NCBI RefSeq assembly: GCF_023517795.1
Contig: NZ_CP082928.1
Span: 4,898,001-4,962,000, forward strand
Reading direction: 5' to 3'
Length of the DNA stretch: 64,000 bases
Origin: Pseudomonas fulva
GTDB lineage: Bacteria > Pseudomonadota > Gammaproteobacteria > Pseudomonadales > Pseudomonadaceae
Shown here: positions 40,297 to 50,272 of the stretch, piece by piece
Position numbering within the stretch: the stretch's first letter is position 1
Layout of the letters: the number at the start of each line of letters is the position of its first letter
Position numbers and translations under genes: made by a program
Notes under the pieces: model-generated
What the model was told of the DNA's origin: nothing
Database searches by the model: none
The model's input: the letters and a program-made list of their open reading frames with translations, nothing else

Positions 40297-40367
40297 GGGA
40301 GGGCGCCGGTGGCGGCGTTTAGTGTGTGGTGGGTCGGTGAAGCGTTACGCAACTGATTAATCAGGCC

Positions 40368-40430
40368 GTGGGAGCGGGCGGGGACGCCTAGTCCATGCCC
40401 GCGATTCGCGCGTATGGCCCGCTCCCACAA
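40368..40430. repeat. REP-like palindrome, copy C
   Basis: Complete copy: GTGGGAGCGGGCGGGGACGC at the left and GGCCCGCTCCCACAA at the right pair as outer arms. It lies between convergent ABC exporter and folE genes, the usual location for REP sequences. Confidence 0.8.
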
Positions 40431-40511
40431 AGCTGGTCGGACGGGAGCATCTGCCCAGCCTCGCTATTGCGAGGTATGGATCAAGAAGCTCTCCATGTGA
40501 GCAAGCTCGCC

Positions 40512-41075
40512 TTAGCCGTTGACCAGGCTCAAGAACTCGCTGCGGGTCGCGGCATTCGCGCGGAATTCGCCGAGCATCACCGAGGTGACCATGGAGGAGT
40601 TCTGCTTTTCCACGCCGCGCATCATCATGCACATGTGCTTGGCTTCGATGACCACCGCCACGCCCAGCGCACCGGTGACCTGCTGAACCGCTTCGGCGAT
40701 CTGCCGGCTCAGGCTTTCCTGGATCTGCAGGCGGCGGGCATACATGTCGACGATGCGCGCGACCTTGGACAGGCCCAGCACCTTGCCATTGGGAATGTAG
40801 GCGACATGGGCCTTGCCGATAAAGGGCAGCAGGTGATGCTCGCACAGCGAATACAGCTCGATATCCTTGACCACCACCATCTCGCTGGCGTCGGAGCTGA
40901 ACAGCGCACCGTTGGTGACTTCTTCCAGGGTCTTTTCATAGCCATTGCACAGGTACTGCATGGCCTTGGCGGCGCGCTTGGGCGTGTCGAGCAGGCCTTC
41001 CCGGGAAACGTCTTCGCCGAGCTGGCCGAGGATGGCGGTGTAATGCTGTTCGAGGGTGTTGCGGCTAGAGTCCAT
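40512..41075 (-). CDS. folE: FolE, GTP cyclohydrolase I
   Basis: 187 residues. It makes 7,8-dihydroneopterin triphosphate for folate synthesis. The zinc ligands are in LCEHHLLPF (Cys78, His81) and [10 protein letters not shown], and [15 protein letters not shown] and SVMLGEF are conserved. It is the zinc-dependent FolE type rather than FolE2. Pseudomonads often have more than one folE paralogue, so this may not be the only copy. Confidence 0.94.
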   Translation of the reverse strand: MDSSRNTLEQHYTAILGQLGEDVSREGLLDTPKRAAKAMQYLCNGYEKTLEEVTNGALFSSDASEMVVVKDIELYSLCEHHLLPFIGKAHVAYIPNGKVLGLSKVARIVDMYARRLQIQESLSRQIAEAVQQVTGALGVAVVIEAKHMCMMMRGVEKQNSSMVTSVMLGEFRANAATRSEFLSLVNG

Positions 41076-41240
41076 GCGGCTTCCAGTGGTTTGCGGATAT
41101 CAATGAGCGGCTGCCTGGCCCCGCTGCCGGCATACTGCGCTTGGCATTGGGGGCGAGGCGGGCGGCAATTGTAATCCGCTCGCAGCGATTTACCGAGCCT
41201 TTATAGCGCCCGATGCATCGCTGCGTCTGTCAGCGCTGGC

Positions 41241-42242
41241 TTACTTGGCGGCGTGGGCTGCCAGGCAGGTGTCGAGCATGCGGTTGGAAAACCCCCATTC
41301 GTTGTCGTACCAGGCCAGGACCTTGACCAGCCGGCCATTCACCTTGGTGTGGTTGGCGTCGAAGATCGACGACAGCGGGTTGTGGTTGAAGTCGCAGGAC
41401 ACCAGCGGCAGCGTGTTGTAGCCCAGTACCGGGGATTGCTCGGCAGCCGCCTTGAGCAGGGCGTTGACTTCCTCGACGCTGGTATCGCGCTGCACCTGGA
41501 GGGTCAGATCGACCAGCGACACGTTGATCACCGGCACGCGCACCGCCATGCCGGTCAGGCGTCCGGCCAGTTCCGGCAGTACCAGGCCGACCGCTTCGGC
41601 GGCGCCGGTCTTGGTGGGGATCATCGACTGGGTGGCCGAACGCGCCCGGAAGGGGTCGCTGTGGTAGACGTCGGAGAGGTTCTGGTCGTTGGTGTAGGCG
41701 TGGATGGTGGTCATCAGCCCGCTGTCGATGCCCAGCTCGCGCTGCAGCACCTGGGCCACCGGTGCCAGGCAGTTGGTGGTGCAGGAGGCATTGGAGATGA
41801 TCTGCTGATCGGCGCGCAGGCTGCCCTCGTTGACGCCGTAGACGATGGTCGCATCCGCGCCCTTGGCCGGTGCCGAGATAATCACCTTGCGTGCGCCGGC
41901 ACTCAGGTGGGCGGCTGCCTTGTCGCGTTCGGTGAACAGGCCGGTGCATTCGAACACCACGTCGACGTCGAGATCCTTCCATGGCAGGTCGGCAGGATTA
42001 CGGATCGCGCTGACCGCGATGCGGTCACCATTGATAAGCAGGTTCTGCCCGTCCACCTCGACGTCGGCGTCGAAAATGCCGTGTACGCTGTCGTATTTGA
42101 GCAGGTGGGCATTGATGGCGCTGTCGCCCAGGTCGTTGATGGCGACGACTTGCAGTTTTTCGCGGTAGCTCTGGGTATAGAGTGCCCGCAGCACGTTACG
42201 GCCGATACGGCCGAAACCATTGATGGCAATTCGCAATGTCAT
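41241..42242 (-). CDS. gap: Gap, glyceraldehyde-3-phosphate dehydrogenase
   Basis: 333 residues, type I NAD-dependent [18 protein letters not shown] opens the Rossmann fold, the catalytic cysteine is Cys154 in [12 protein letters not shown], and INDLGD suits NAD. It is divergent from edd with a HexR-type operator 20-34 bp upstream of its ATG, which ties it to glucose catabolism through the Entner-Doudoroff route, as in other pseudomonads. Confidence 0.96.
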   Translation of the reverse strand: MTLRIAINGFGRIGRNVLRALYTQSYREKLQVVAINDLGDSAINAHLLKYDSVHGIFDADVEVDGQNLLINGDRIAVSAIRNPADLPWKDLDVDVVFECTGLFTERDKAAAHLSAGARKVIISAPAKGADATIVYGVNEGSLRADQQIISNASCTTNCLAPVAQVLQRELGIDSGLMTTIHAYTNDQNLSDVYHSDPFRARSATQSMIPTKTGAAEAVGLVLPELAGRLTGMAVRVPVINVSLVDLTLQVQRDTSVEEVNALLKAAAEQSPVLGYNTLPLVSCDFNHNPLSSIFDANHTKVNGRLVKVLAWYDNEWGFSNRMLDTCLAAHAAK

Positions 42243-42261
42243 GAGCGTCGATCCTTATATG

Positions 42262-42276
42262 TTGTTTTAAAAACAA
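42262..42276. promoter_or_regulatory. HexR operator proximal to gap
   Basis: TTGTTTTAAAAACAA is a perfect palindrome and exactly fits the HexR consensus TTGT-N7-ACAA. Confidence 0.82.
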
Positions 42277-42323
42277 GATTATTCTCATGAAAGTAGAAAT
42301 CAAGCGTTTTAGCTGTCAATATT

Positions 42324-42338
42324 TTGATAAAAATACAA
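42324..42338. promoter_or_regulatory. Second HexR-like site proximal to edd
   Basis: TTGATAAAAATACAA fits TTGT-N7-ACAA with one mismatch. It overlaps a TACAAT (42334-42339) that could be the edd -10 box, a suitable position for repression. Confidence 0.55.
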
Positions 42339-42372
42339 TTCGAAGTGCTACCTGTTAGCCGGAGTGGACACC

Positions 42373-44202
42373 ATGCATCCCCGCATCCTCGAGGTAACCG
42401 ACCGCCTGATCGCCCGCAGCCGCGCCACCCGTGAGCGTTACCTGGCGCAGATGGCCGCCGCCGACAGCCAGGGCCCGCACCGCGGCGCGCTGCAATGTGC
42501 CAATTTCGCCCACGGCGTGGCTGGTTGTGGTTCGGCCGAAGACAAGCAGCGCCTGCGCCTGATGAACGAAGCCAACGTTGGCATCGTCACCGCCTACAAC
42601 GACATGCTCTCCGCCCACCAGCCCTACGAACATTACCCCGAACTGATCAAGCAGGCGTTGCGCCAGGTCGGCTCCGTGGGCCAGGTGGCCGGCGGCGTGC
42701 CGGCGATGTGCGACGGCGTCACCCAGGGTGAACCGGGCATGGAACTGAGCCTGGCCAGCCGTGAGGTGATCGCCATGTCCACCGCCGTGGCGCTGTCGCA
42801 CAACATGTTCGATGCGGCGATGCTGCTGGGTATCTGCGACAAGATCGTGCCGGGGCTGATGATCGGCGCGCTGCGTTTCGGCCACCTGCCGATGATCTTC
42901 GTGCCGGGCGGGCCGATGCCCTCGGGCATTCCCAACAAGGAAAAGGCCGAGGTGCGCCAGCTCTACGCCGAGGGCAAGGCGACCCGCGAGGAGCTGCTCG
43001 AGTCGGAGATGAAGTCCTACCACAGTCCCGGCACCTGCACCTTCTATGGCACCGCCAACACCAATCAGGTGGTCATGGAAATCATGGGCCTGCACCTGCC
43101 GGGCTCGTCCTTCGTCAACCCGTACACGCCGCTGCGTGACGCGCTGACCGCCGAGGCGGCCCACCAGGTGGTGCGCCTGACCCGCCAGGGCGGCGAGTAC
43201 ACGCCGCTGTGCCGGATCATCGACGAGAAGGCCATCGTCAACTCGGTGGTGGCGCTAAACGCCACCGGCGGCTCGACCAACCATACGCTGCATATCCCGG
43301 CCTTCGCCCGTGCCGCCGGCATCCAGCTGACCTGGCAGGACATGGCCGATCTGTCCGCCGTCACCCCGACGCTGGCCAAGGTTTACCCCAACGGCCAGGC
43401 CGACGTGAACCACTTCCATGCCTGCGGCGGGGTGCCGTTCATGGTGCGCACTCTGCTCGACGCCGGCCTGCTGCACGAGGATGTCTACACCGTCGCCGGT
43501 CACGGGCTGTCGCGCTATACTCAGGAGCCGTTCCTCGAGGACGAGCGCCTGGTCTGGCGCCAGGGCCCGGAGCAGAGCCTGGATCGCAACATTCTGCGCA
43601 GCGTGCCGGAAGCCTTCTCGCCCGAAGGTGGGCTGCGGGTGCTGACCGGCAACCTCGGCAATGGCGTGGCCAAGGTCTCGGCGGTGGCGCCGGAGCATCG
43701 GGTGGTCGAGGCGCCGGCACGGGTGTTCGAGACCCAGGTCGAGCTGGCCGAGGCCTTTAAGGCCGGCGAGCTGGAGCGTGACTTCGTTGCCGTGGTGCGT
43801 TTCCAGGGGCCGAAGGCCAATGGCATGCCGGAGCTGCACAAACTCACGCCGTACCTGGGCATCCTGCAGGACCGCGGCTTCAAGGTGGCGCTGGTCACCG
43901 ATGGGCGGATGTCCGGCGCGTCGGGCAAGGTGCCGGCAGCCATTCACGTCAGCCCCGAGGCCTGGGATGGTGGGCCGCTGGCGCGGGTGCGCGACGGTGA
44001 CCTGATCCGTGTCGATGGCGTGACTGGGCATCTGCAGGTGCTGGTCGACGATATCGCCTGGAACGCCCGCGAGATCGCGCCGCGCCCGCAAGGCACCGGC
44101 GTCGGTTGTGGCCGTGAGCTGTTCGCCTTCATGCGCGCCGCGTTCAGCCCCGCCGAAGAGGGCGCCAGTGCCTTCACCGCCGAACTGGATTCGCTGCGAT
44201 GA
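42373..44202 (+). CDS. edd: Edd, 6-phosphogluconate dehydratase
   Basis: 609 residues, IlvD/Edd family. It dehydrates 6-phosphogluconate to 2-keto-3-deoxy-6-phosphogluconate using an iron-sulfur cluster. Cluster-region cysteines are visible in [20 protein letters not shown] and [11 protein letters not shown]. The ATG at 42373 gives the usual N-terminus [13 protein letters not shown]; a GTG three codons upstream is unlikely. It overlaps glk by four bases. Confidence 0.97.
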   Translation: MHPRILEVTDRLIARSRATRERYLAQMAAADSQGPHRGALQCANFAHGVAGCGSAEDKQRLRLMNEANVGIVTAYNDMLSAHQPYEHYPELIKQALRQVGSVGQVAGGVPAMCDGVTQGEPGMELSLASREVIAMSTAVALSHNMFDAAMLLGICDKIVPGLMIGALRFGHLPMIFVPGGPMPSGIPNKEKAEVRQLYAEGKATREELLESEMKSYHSPGTCTFYGTANTNQVVMEIMGLHLPGSSFVNPYTPLRDALTAEAAHQVVRLTRQGGEYTPLCRIIDEKAIVNSVVALNATGGSTNHTLHIPAFARAAGIQLTWQDMADLSAVTPTLAKVYPNGQADVNHFHACGGVPFMVRTLLDAGLLHEDVYTVAGHGLSRYTQEPFLEDERLVWRQGPEQSLDRNILRSVPEAFSPEGGLRVLTGNLGNGVAKVSAVAPEHRVVEAPARVFETQVELAEAFKAGELERDFVAVVRFQGPKANGMPELHKLTPYLGILQDRGFKVALVTDGRMSGASGKVPAAIHVSPEAWDGGPLARVRDGDLIRVDGVTGHLQVLVDDIAWNAREIAPRPQGTGVGCGRELFAFMRAAFSPAEEGASAFTAELDSLR

Positions 44203-45167
44203 GCCTGGCCCTGGTTGGCGATATCGGTGGCACCAATGCACGTTTCGCCCTGTGGCGCGACGGTGGCCTGCATTCGGTACGGGTGTCGGCGACAGCCGAT
44301 CACGCCACCGTCGAACAGGCCATCGCCGCTTATCTTGCAGCCGAAGGCCTGGCACTCGGCGAGGTGGAGACCATCTGCCTGGCCTGCGCCGGACCGGTGG
44401 AGGTCGATCCCTTTCGTTTCACCAACAATGCCTGGCGTATCGATCGCAAGGCGTTCCGTGCCGAACTGCAGGTGCGCGAGCTGCTGCTGATCAACGATTT
44501 TTCCGCCATGGCCCTGGGCATGACCTGCCTGCAGGACGATGAGTACATCACCGTCTGTCCGGGCGTGGCGCAGCCGGGGCGGCCGGCGGTGGTGATCGGT
44601 GCCGGCACCGGCCTGGGCGTCGGCACCTTGCTGAGCCTGCCCGATGGCAGCTGGCATGCCTTGCCGGGTGAGGGCGGCCACGTCGACCTGCCGGTGGGCA
44701 GCAACCGCGAGGCGTTGATCTGGCAGGCGCTGCACCGCCAGCTCGGCCACGTCAGCGCCGAGGCCGGCGCGCTCAGTGGCAATGGGCTGCTGGCACTGTA
44801 CCGCGCCACCTGCGCGGTGGATGGTCAGCCGGCTTCCCTGCAGAGCGCGGCGCAGGTCACCCGCGCTGCGCTGGAGGGCGAGCCGCTGGCGGGCAATGTG
44901 CTGGAGCTGTTCTGCTGCCTGCTTGGCCGTGTGGCCGGCAACAACGTGCTGACCCTGGGGGCGCGAGGCGGGGTGTTTATCGCCGGTGGCATGGTGCCGC
45001 GCTTCGCCGACTTCTTCATGGCCAGCGGCTTTTCGCGCTGCCTGCGCGACAAGGGCTGCATGAGCGATTACTTTGACGGCCTGCCGGTATGGCTGGTGAC
45101 GGCGCCCTACCCAGGCCTGGTCGGTGCGGGGGTGGCGGCTGAGCAACACCTGCAACGGAGCGATTAG
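44199..45167 (+). CDS. glk: Glk, glucokinase
   Basis: 322 residues, ROK-unrelated bacterial glucokinase family. The N-terminal phosphate loop is [16 protein letters not shown], and [10 protein letters not shown] and [11 protein letters not shown] follow. It phosphorylates glucose brought in by the Gts transporter. The ATGA overlap with edd and a 50-bp gap to gltR suggest an edd-glk-gltR-gtrS operon. Confidence 0.96.
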   Translation: MSLALVGDIGGTNARFALWRDGGLHSVRVSATADHATVEQAIAAYLAAEGLALGEVETICLACAGPVEVDPFRFTNNAWRIDRKAFRAELQVRELLLINDFSAMALGMTCLQDDEYITVCPGVAQPGRPAVVIGAGTGLGVGTLLSLPDGSWHALPGEGGHVDLPVGSNREALIWQALHRQLGHVSAEAGALSGNGLLALYRATCAVDGQPASLQSAAQVTRAALEGEPLAGNVLELFCCLLGRVAGNNVLTLGARGGVFIAGGMVPRFADFFMASGFSRCLRDKGCMSDYFDGLPVWLVTAPYPGLVGAGVAAEQHLQRSD

Positions 45168-45195
45168 GCCAATCCTTTGTCCAAGCGTCGCCCAT

Positions 45196-45206
45196 AAGAA
45201 CAACAA
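45196..45206 (+). promoter_or_regulatory. Candidate Hfq/Crc site before gltR
   Basis: AAGAACAACAA holds two overlapping AANAANAA matches and ends 11 nt before the GTG start. Confidence 0.6.
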
Positions 45207-45217
45207 GGATTATCGAT

Positions 45218-45952
45218 GTGAGCCCCACCGGAAAATCGATCCTGCTGGTCGACGATGACCAGGATATTCGTGAACTGCTGCAAACCTACCTCGGCCGCGC
45301 CGGCCTGCAGGTGCGGGCCGTGGCCGATGGTGCCGGGTTTCGCGAGGCCCTTTGCGAGGGCGGTGCGGACCTGGTGATTCTCGACGTGATGCTGCCCGAC
45401 GAGGACGGCTTCAGCCTGTGCCGCTGGACCCGGGAACACCAGCGCTTCGCCCAGGTGCCGATCATCATGCTCACCGCCAGCTCCGACGAGGCCGACCGGG
45501 TCATCGGCCTGGAGCTGGGCGCCGACGATTACCTCGGCAAGCCGTTCAGCCCGCGCGAGCTGCTGGCGCGTATCAAGGCACTGCTACGCCGGGTGAATTT
45601 CGCCCAGGAGCGTGGTGCGGAGGTGCTGGTGTTCGACGACTGGCGCCTGGACATGGTCAGCCACCGGCTGTTTCATCTCGATGGCGAGGAGGTGCTGTTG
45701 TCGGGGGCCGACTTCGCGCTGCTCAAGCTGTTTCTCGATCACCCGCAACAGATCCTCGACCGCGATACCATCGGCAATGCCACCCGCGGGCGCGAAATGA
45801 TGCCGCTCGAGCGCATCGTCGACATGGCGGTGAGTCGCCTGCGCCAGCGTTTGCGTGACACCAGCAAGCCGCCGCGGCTGATCCGTACCGTACGCGGCAG
45901 CGGCTACCAGCTGGCGGCCAGCGTTAGCGCCCAGGCCGGCAATGCGCGCTGA
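45218..45952 (+). CDS. gltR: GltR, OmpR-family response regulator for glucose uptake
   Basis: 244 residues. The receiver domain has the acid pair Asp12-Asp13 and phosphoacceptor Asp56 (VILDVMLPDEDG), with Lys in LGKPFSPREL. The C-terminal winged helix ends in RTVRGSGYQL. In Pseudomonas GltR with its kinase GtrS controls gts and the sugar porin. The start is a GTG, chosen because it directly precedes the receiver domain and has AAGGA upstream. It overlaps the kinase gene by 11 bp. Confidence 0.93.
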   Translation: MSPTGKSILLVDDDQDIRELLQTYLGRAGLQVRAVADGAGFREALCEGGADLVILDVMLPDEDGFSLCRWTREHQRFAQVPIIMLTASSDEADRVIGLELGADDYLGKPFSPRELLARIKALLRRVNFAQERGAEVLVFDDWRLDMVSHRLFHLDGEEVLLSGADFALLKLFLDHPQQILDRDTIGNATRGREMMPLERIVDMAVSRLRQRLRDTSKPPRLIRTVRGSGYQLAASVSAQAGNAR

Positions 45953-47399
45953 CTGGCGTCGGCTGCTGCCGATTCCACGTTCGTTGCTGGGCCGCATGTT
46001 GCTGCTGACGCTGCTCTCGGTGCTGGCTGCGCAGACCCTGTCCAGCGCCATCTGGCTGTCGCAGCTGCGCGCCACCCAACTCGAGGGGCTGGTGACCGCC
46101 GCACGCAGCCTGGCCCATTCGATGTCCGCCAGCGTGCGTTATTTCCGTTCGCTGCCGGTGGCCTACCGGCCCATGGTGCTCGACCAGTTGCGCAGCATGG
46201 GCGGCACCCGTTTCGTGGTCAGCCTCAACGACCGGCCACTGGCCATGCAACTGTTGCCCGACACGCCGCGCAAGCTGGCGGTGACCGAGGCGGTGAGCGA
46301 GGTGCTGCGGGCATCCCTGGGCAACAGCGCGGATATTTCCGTGACCTTCGTCAGCCCCGACGACCTGCGCATCTTCAATGGTGGCCTGAAGCTCGACGAG
46401 CTGCCGCGTTCCTGGGCCCATTACGCGTTGACCCTGGAACCGGTCAACCCGCCGGTGCTGGTTACCCAGATCCAGTTGGCCCCCGGCGAGTGGCTGTATA
46501 TCGCCTCGCTGTTGCCCGAGCCCTACACCAGCCTGGAGGAGCCGGTGCTGCCCACCCAGCAGCTGTGGTTCATCCTGCTCAGCAGCGGTTTCCTGCTGTT
46601 GTTCATCGGCATTCTGGTGCGCTGGCAGAGCCGCCCGCTCAAGCGCCTGGCGCGCGCGGCACGGCACTTGTCGCTGGGCGCCGATATCCAGCCGGTGGAG
46701 GAGACCGGCGGCAAGGAGGTAGTCGAAGTGGCGCGTGCCTTCAACGCCATGCGCGAGCGTATCAGCCGCTACCTGACCGAGCGCGCCCAGCTGTTCAGCG
46801 CCATTTCCCACGACCTGCGCACGCCGATCACCCGGCTGCGCCTGCGCGTCGAACTGCTCGACGACGACGCCCTGCAGACCAAGTTCGGCCGCGACCTCGA
46901 CGAGCTGGAGTTGCTGGTCAAGGGCGCGCTGCAATGCGTCAAGGACACCGACATCCACGAGAACATCGAACCGGTGGACCTCAACCAGCTGTTGCACTGC
47001 CTGGTCGAGCCGTGCCTGGCGCCGGCAGGCAACGGCCGCGTGACCCTGCATGGCGAGGCCCAGGCGGCCTATCTCGGCAAGCCCCTGGCGCTGCGGCGCT
47101 GCATCGGCAACCTGATCGACAATGCGCTCAAGTACGGTCACCGCGCCCACCTGCATGTCGAGGATGACGACGAGGCCTACGTGCTGCACGTCGACGACGA
47201 GGGGCCGGGGGTGCCCGAGCAGCGCCTGGAGCAGGTGTTCGAGCCACACTTTCGCCTGGCCGGGCAGCAGCAGGGCTACGGCCTGGGGCTCGGCATCGCA
47301 CGCAACATCGCCCACAGCCATGGCGGTGAGGTGAGCCTGCAGAACCTGCGCGAGGGCGGGCTGCGGGTGACCCTGCGGCTGCCGCGGATGCCGGATTGA
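45942..47399 (+). CDS. gtrS: GtrS, sensor histidine kinase partner of GltR
   Basis: 485 residues. Two membrane segments (about 15-35 and 205-225) frame a periplasmic sensor region of about 170 residues. A HAMP segment, the H-box FSAISHDLRTPITRL with phosphorylated His290, N-box NLIDNALKYGH, DDEGPGVP and GYGLGLGIARNIAHSHGG follow. GtrS in P. aeruginosa senses 2-ketogluconate/6-phosphogluconate. The overlapping reading frame couples it to gltR. Confidence 0.92.
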   Translation: MRADWRRLLPIPRSLLGRMLLLTLLSVLAAQTLSSAIWLSQLRATQLEGLVTAARSLAHSMSASVRYFRSLPVAYRPMVLDQLRSMGGTRFVVSLNDRPLAMQLLPDTPRKLAVTEAVSEVLRASLGNSADISVTFVSPDDLRIFNGGLKLDELPRSWAHYALTLEPVNPPVLVTQIQLAPGEWLYIASLLPEPYTSLEEPVLPTQQLWFILLSSGFLLLFIGILVRWQSRPLKRLARAARHLSLGADIQPVEETGGKEVVEVARAFNAMRERISRYLTERAQLFSAISHDLRTPITRLRLRVELLDDDALQTKFGRDLDELELLVKGALQCVKDTDIHENIEPVDLNQLLHCLVEPCLAPAGNGRVTLHGEAQAAYLGKPLALRRCIGNLIDNALKYGHRAHLHVEDDDEAYVLHVDDEGPGVPEQRLEQVFEPHFRLAGQQQGYGLGLGIARNIAHSHGGEVSLQNLREGGLRVTLRLPRMPD

Positions 47400-47401
47400 A
47401 T

Positions 47402-47466
47402 GTCACCGTCCGGTGACAAAGCTGCAGGCCTTCGTTACCTGGAGTGCCCTGGCGCGCCAGTAGACT
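47402..47466 (+). promoter_or_regulatory. Promoter with three-half-site operator before the AGE isomerase (candidate GltR site)
   Basis: GTCACC (47402), GGTGAC (47412), GTTACC (47434) and a -10 box TAGACT (47461-47466) are present. The same four elements with exactly the same distances recur before gtsA. The last half-site falls on the -35 region, as for an OmpR-type activator. Confidence 0.65.
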
Positions 47467-47531
47467 CGGATCAGACAACGGCCCACGAGCCTGCCGGGCA
47501 GGTCGCCCCGGATGCAGGCGCGTTTGCATGG

Positions 47532-47542
47532 AATAACAATAA
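47532..47542 (+). promoter_or_regulatory. Candidate Hfq/Crc site at the AGE isomerase start
   Basis: AATAACAATAA holds two overlapping AANAANAA matches, and its last A is the first base of the start codon. No Shine-Dalgarno is visible here. Confidence 0.55.
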
Positions 47543-48774
47543 TGATCACACCCCCATTACCCGCTGACAGCTGGCTGGTCGAGCCGGCTCATCTGGCCTG
47601 GCTGAATGCCGAAGGCCTGCGCCTGCTGCCATTTGCCCGTGCCGCCAAGGTCGAGGATGGTTTTGCCGCCCTCGATGAAAAAGGACAGCTACCGGCAAAT
47701 GCCGTCGCCGAGCTGATCCACACCACCCGCATGACGCACTGCTTCGCCCTGGCGCACCTGCAGGGCATTGCCGGCCATGACGCGCTGGTCGACCACGGCG
47801 TTGCCGCGCTGCAGGGCAAGTTGCACGACGAAGTGGCCGGTGGCTGGTTCGCCGATGCCAGTCGCAGCGGCGACAAGAGCGCCTACCTGCACGCCTTCGT
47901 GGCCCTGGCTGCCAGCTCCGCCCAGGTGGCCGGTCGGCCCGGAGCCGATGCACTGCTGGCCGAGGCGATCAGGGTCCTCGAAGAGCATTTCTGGAGCGAG
48001 GAAGAGGGCGCCCTGCGCGAGAGCTTCAGCCGCGACTGGTCCCAGGAAGAAGCCTACCGCGGCGCCAACAGCAACATGCATGGCGTGGAGGCCTTTCTGG
48101 CCCTGGCCGACGCCACCGGCGACAGCATCTGGCTGCAGCGCGCGCTGCGTATCGCCGAGCGGCTGATCCACGAACATGCCGCCTCCCGAGGGCATGCCGT
48201 AATCGAGCATTTCGACCGCCAGTGGCAGGCGCTGCCGGCGTACAACGCCGACAACCGCGCCGATCCATTCCGGCCTTATGGCAGCACGCCCGGTCACAGT
48301 TTCGAGTGGGCACGCCTGCTGCTGCACCTGGAGGCCGCCTTGGCGCATGCGGGTCTCGCTGCGCCAGGCTGGCTGCTCGACGATGCCCGCGGCCTGTTCG
48401 CCAGTGCCTGCCGCGATGCCTGGCATGCCGATGGCGCACCTGGGCTGGTGTACACCCTCGACTGGCAGGCGCAGCCGGTGGTGCGCGCGCGTCTGCACTG
48501 GGTGCAGGCGGAAGCCAGCGCGGCAGCGGCGGCCTTGCTGCGGCGCACCGGGGAGACAGAGTACGAGCAGTGGTACCGGTGCTTCTGGGAGTTCACCGGC
48601 CGGCATTTCATCGACCTGCACCAGGGCAGCTGGCACCACGAGCTCGACACGGCTAACCGGCCGGCGGCCAGTATCTGGCCCGGCAAGCCCGACCTGTATC
48701 ACGCCTACCAGGCCGTTCTGCTGCCGCGGATTGCACTGGCGCCGAGCCTGGCCACGGCCTGTTCGCGCATGTAA
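47542..48774 (+). CDS. AGE-family sugar isomerase/epimerase (mannose isomerase / YihS-like)
   Basis: 410 residues, predicted (alpha/alpha)6 barrel of the N-acylglucosamine 2-epimerase family. The histidines expected at the active site are in SNMHGVEAFL (about 180), PGHSFEWARLL (about 250) and LYHAYQ (about 386), the pattern of aldose-ketose isomerases such as YihS and D-mannose isomerase. It would interconvert mannose, fructose or glucose. It stands between gtrS and gtsA with its own gts-like promoter. Start is the ATG at 47542; its ribosome site is poor. Confidence 0.82.
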   Translation: MITPPLPADSWLVEPAHLAWLNAEGLRLLPFARAAKVEDGFAALDEKGQLPANAVAELIHTTRMTHCFALAHLQGIAGHDALVDHGVAALQGKLHDEVAGGWFADASRSGDKSAYLHAFVALAASSAQVAGRPGADALLAEAIRVLEEHFWSEEEGALRESFSRDWSQEEAYRGANSNMHGVEAFLALADATGDSIWLQRALRIAERLIHEHAASRGHAVIEHFDRQWQALPAYNADNRADPFRPYGSTPGHSFEWARLLLHLEAALAHAGLAAPGWLLDDARGLFASACRDAWHADGAPGLVYTLDWQAQPVVRARLHWVQAEASAAAAALLRRTGETEYEQWYRCFWEFTGRHFIDLHQGSWHHELDTANRPAASIWPGKPDLYHAYQAVLLPRIALAPSLATACSRM

Positions 48775-48835
48775 CCAGGTGGTGACATTTATGCATCGCT
48801 TCGTTACCTGTGTGCCCGCGAACCCTGATTACACT
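48771..48835 (+). promoter_or_regulatory. Promoter with three-half-site operator before gtsA (candidate GltR site)
   Basis: GTAACC (48771, overlapping the preceding stop codon), GGTGAC (48781), GTTACC (48803) and a -10 box TACACT (48830-48835). The predicted transcription start is near 48842, giving a leader of about 45 nt to gtsA. Confidence 0.68.
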
Positions 48836-48866
48836 CCCTGCAACGCAAGCGCCATGACTTGCCGCT

Positions 48867-48877
48867 AACAACAAGAA
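48867..48877 (+). promoter_or_regulatory. Candidate Hfq/Crc site before gtsA
   Basis: AACAACAAGAA holds two overlapping AANAANAA matches and ends 10 nt before the gtsA ATG, overlapping the ribosome binding site. Confidence 0.62.
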
Positions 48878-48887
48878 AGGTACTTCG

Positions 48888-50156
48888 ATGAACGCGATCA
48901 CCCGTCTCGCTACTGCCGTTTCTCTCGCCTCCCTGTTTCCCCTCACCGCGCTGGCGGCCGACTCCAAAGGTACGGTCGAAGTCGTGCATTGGTGGACCTC
49001 CGGTGGCGAAGCGGCAGCCGTGAAGGTTCTGCGTGAGCTGGTCGAAAAGGACGGCTACACCTGGAAGGACAGCGCCGTGGCCGGTGGTGCCGGCTCCGCC
49101 GCGATGACCGTACTCAAGACCCGCGTGGTCTCCGGCAACCCACCAGGCGCTGCACAGATCAAAGGGCCGGACCTGCAGGAGTGGGGCGCGCTGGATCTGC
49201 TCGCCCCGCTGGATGACGTGGCCAAGGCCAACAACTGGGATGGCCTGCTCTCGAAAACCGTTTCCAACACCGTGAAGTACGACGGCCACTACGTCGCCGT
49301 GCCGGTGAACATCCATCGCGTCAACTGGCTGTGGATCAACCCGGCGGTGTTCAAGAAGGCCGGTATCGACAAGGCGCCGACCACCCTGGACGAACTCTAC
49401 GCCGCCGGCGACAAGCTCAAGGCCGCCGGCTTCACGCCCCTGGCCCACGGCGGCCAGCCGTGGCAGGACAGCACCGTGTTCGAAGGCCTGGTGCTCGGCA
49501 TCATGGGCGCCGAGGGCTACCACAAGGCGTTCGTCGAGAACGACGAGGCGACCCTGACCAGCCCGCAGATGACCGAAGTGTTCACCGCGCTGAAGAAACT
49601 CTCCACCTACATGGACGACAACCGCGCCGGCCGTGACTGGAACCTGGCCACTGCCGAAGTCATTGACGGCAAGGCCGGCATGCAGATCATGGGCGACTGG
49701 GCGAAGAGCGAGTGGACCGCCGCCGGCAAGCTGGCCGGCAAGGACTACCAGTGCGTACCGATGCCGGGCACCGCGGGCAGCTACACCTACAACATCGACT
49801 CCCTGGCCATGTTCAGGCTGAAGAAAGAGGGCGACATCGCCGCTCAGCACGCCCTGGCACGGATCGCCCTGGAGCCCGAGTTCCAGTACGTGTTCAACGA
49901 GAACAAGGGCTCGATCCCGGTGCGTTCGGACCTGGACATGAACAAGTTCGACAGCTGCGCCCAGGCCTCCATGAAGGATTTCCAGGAGGCCGACAAGGCC
50001 GGCAAGCTGGAGCCGAGCATGGCCCACAGCATGGCCACCAACCTGGCGGTGCAGGGGGCGATCTTCGATGTGGTCACCAACTTCATGAGCGACAAGAACG
50101 CCGACCCGAGCAAGGCCGGTGCGCAGATCGCCGCGGCGATCAAGTCGGCGCAGTAG
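48888..50156 (+). CDS. gtsA: GtsA, glucose/mannose ABC transporter periplasmic binding protein
   Basis: 422 residues with a signal peptide (about 1-23, cleaved at ALAAD). The mature protein is a family 1 extracellular solute-binding protein ([19 protein letters not shown] near the start, [15 protein letters not shown] inside). It captures glucose in the periplasm for GtsBCD. The gene follows the candidate GltR promoter at 48771-48835. Confidence 0.94.
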   Translation: MNAITRLATAVSLASLFPLTALAADSKGTVEVVHWWTSGGEAAAVKVLRELVEKDGYTWKDSAVAGGAGSAAMTVLKTRVVSGNPPGAAQIKGPDLQEWGALDLLAPLDDVAKANNWDGLLSKTVSNTVKYDGHYVAVPVNIHRVNWLWINPAVFKKAGIDKAPTTLDELYAAGDKLKAAGFTPLAHGGQPWQDSTVFEGLVLGIMGAEGYHKAFVENDEATLTSPQMTEVFTALKKLSTYMDDNRAGRDWNLATAEVIDGKAGMQIMGDWAKSEWTAAGKLAGKDYQCVPMPGTAGSYTYNIDSLAMFRLKKEGDIAAQHALARIALEPEFQYVFNENKGSIPVRSDLDMNKFDSCAQASMKDFQEADKAGKLEPSMAHSMATNLAVQGAIFDVVTNFMSDKNADPSKAGAQIAAAIKSAQ

Positions 50157-50272
50157 CGTGAGGCGGGCCGTCGTCCGGCGGCCCAGCTGATTTCACCATC
50201 CGTCCGTGCGCCAGGCACTGTGCCTGGCGTCGGCGGAGTTCGTCCCGAATTTCTCTACACAGGGTATGCCCG

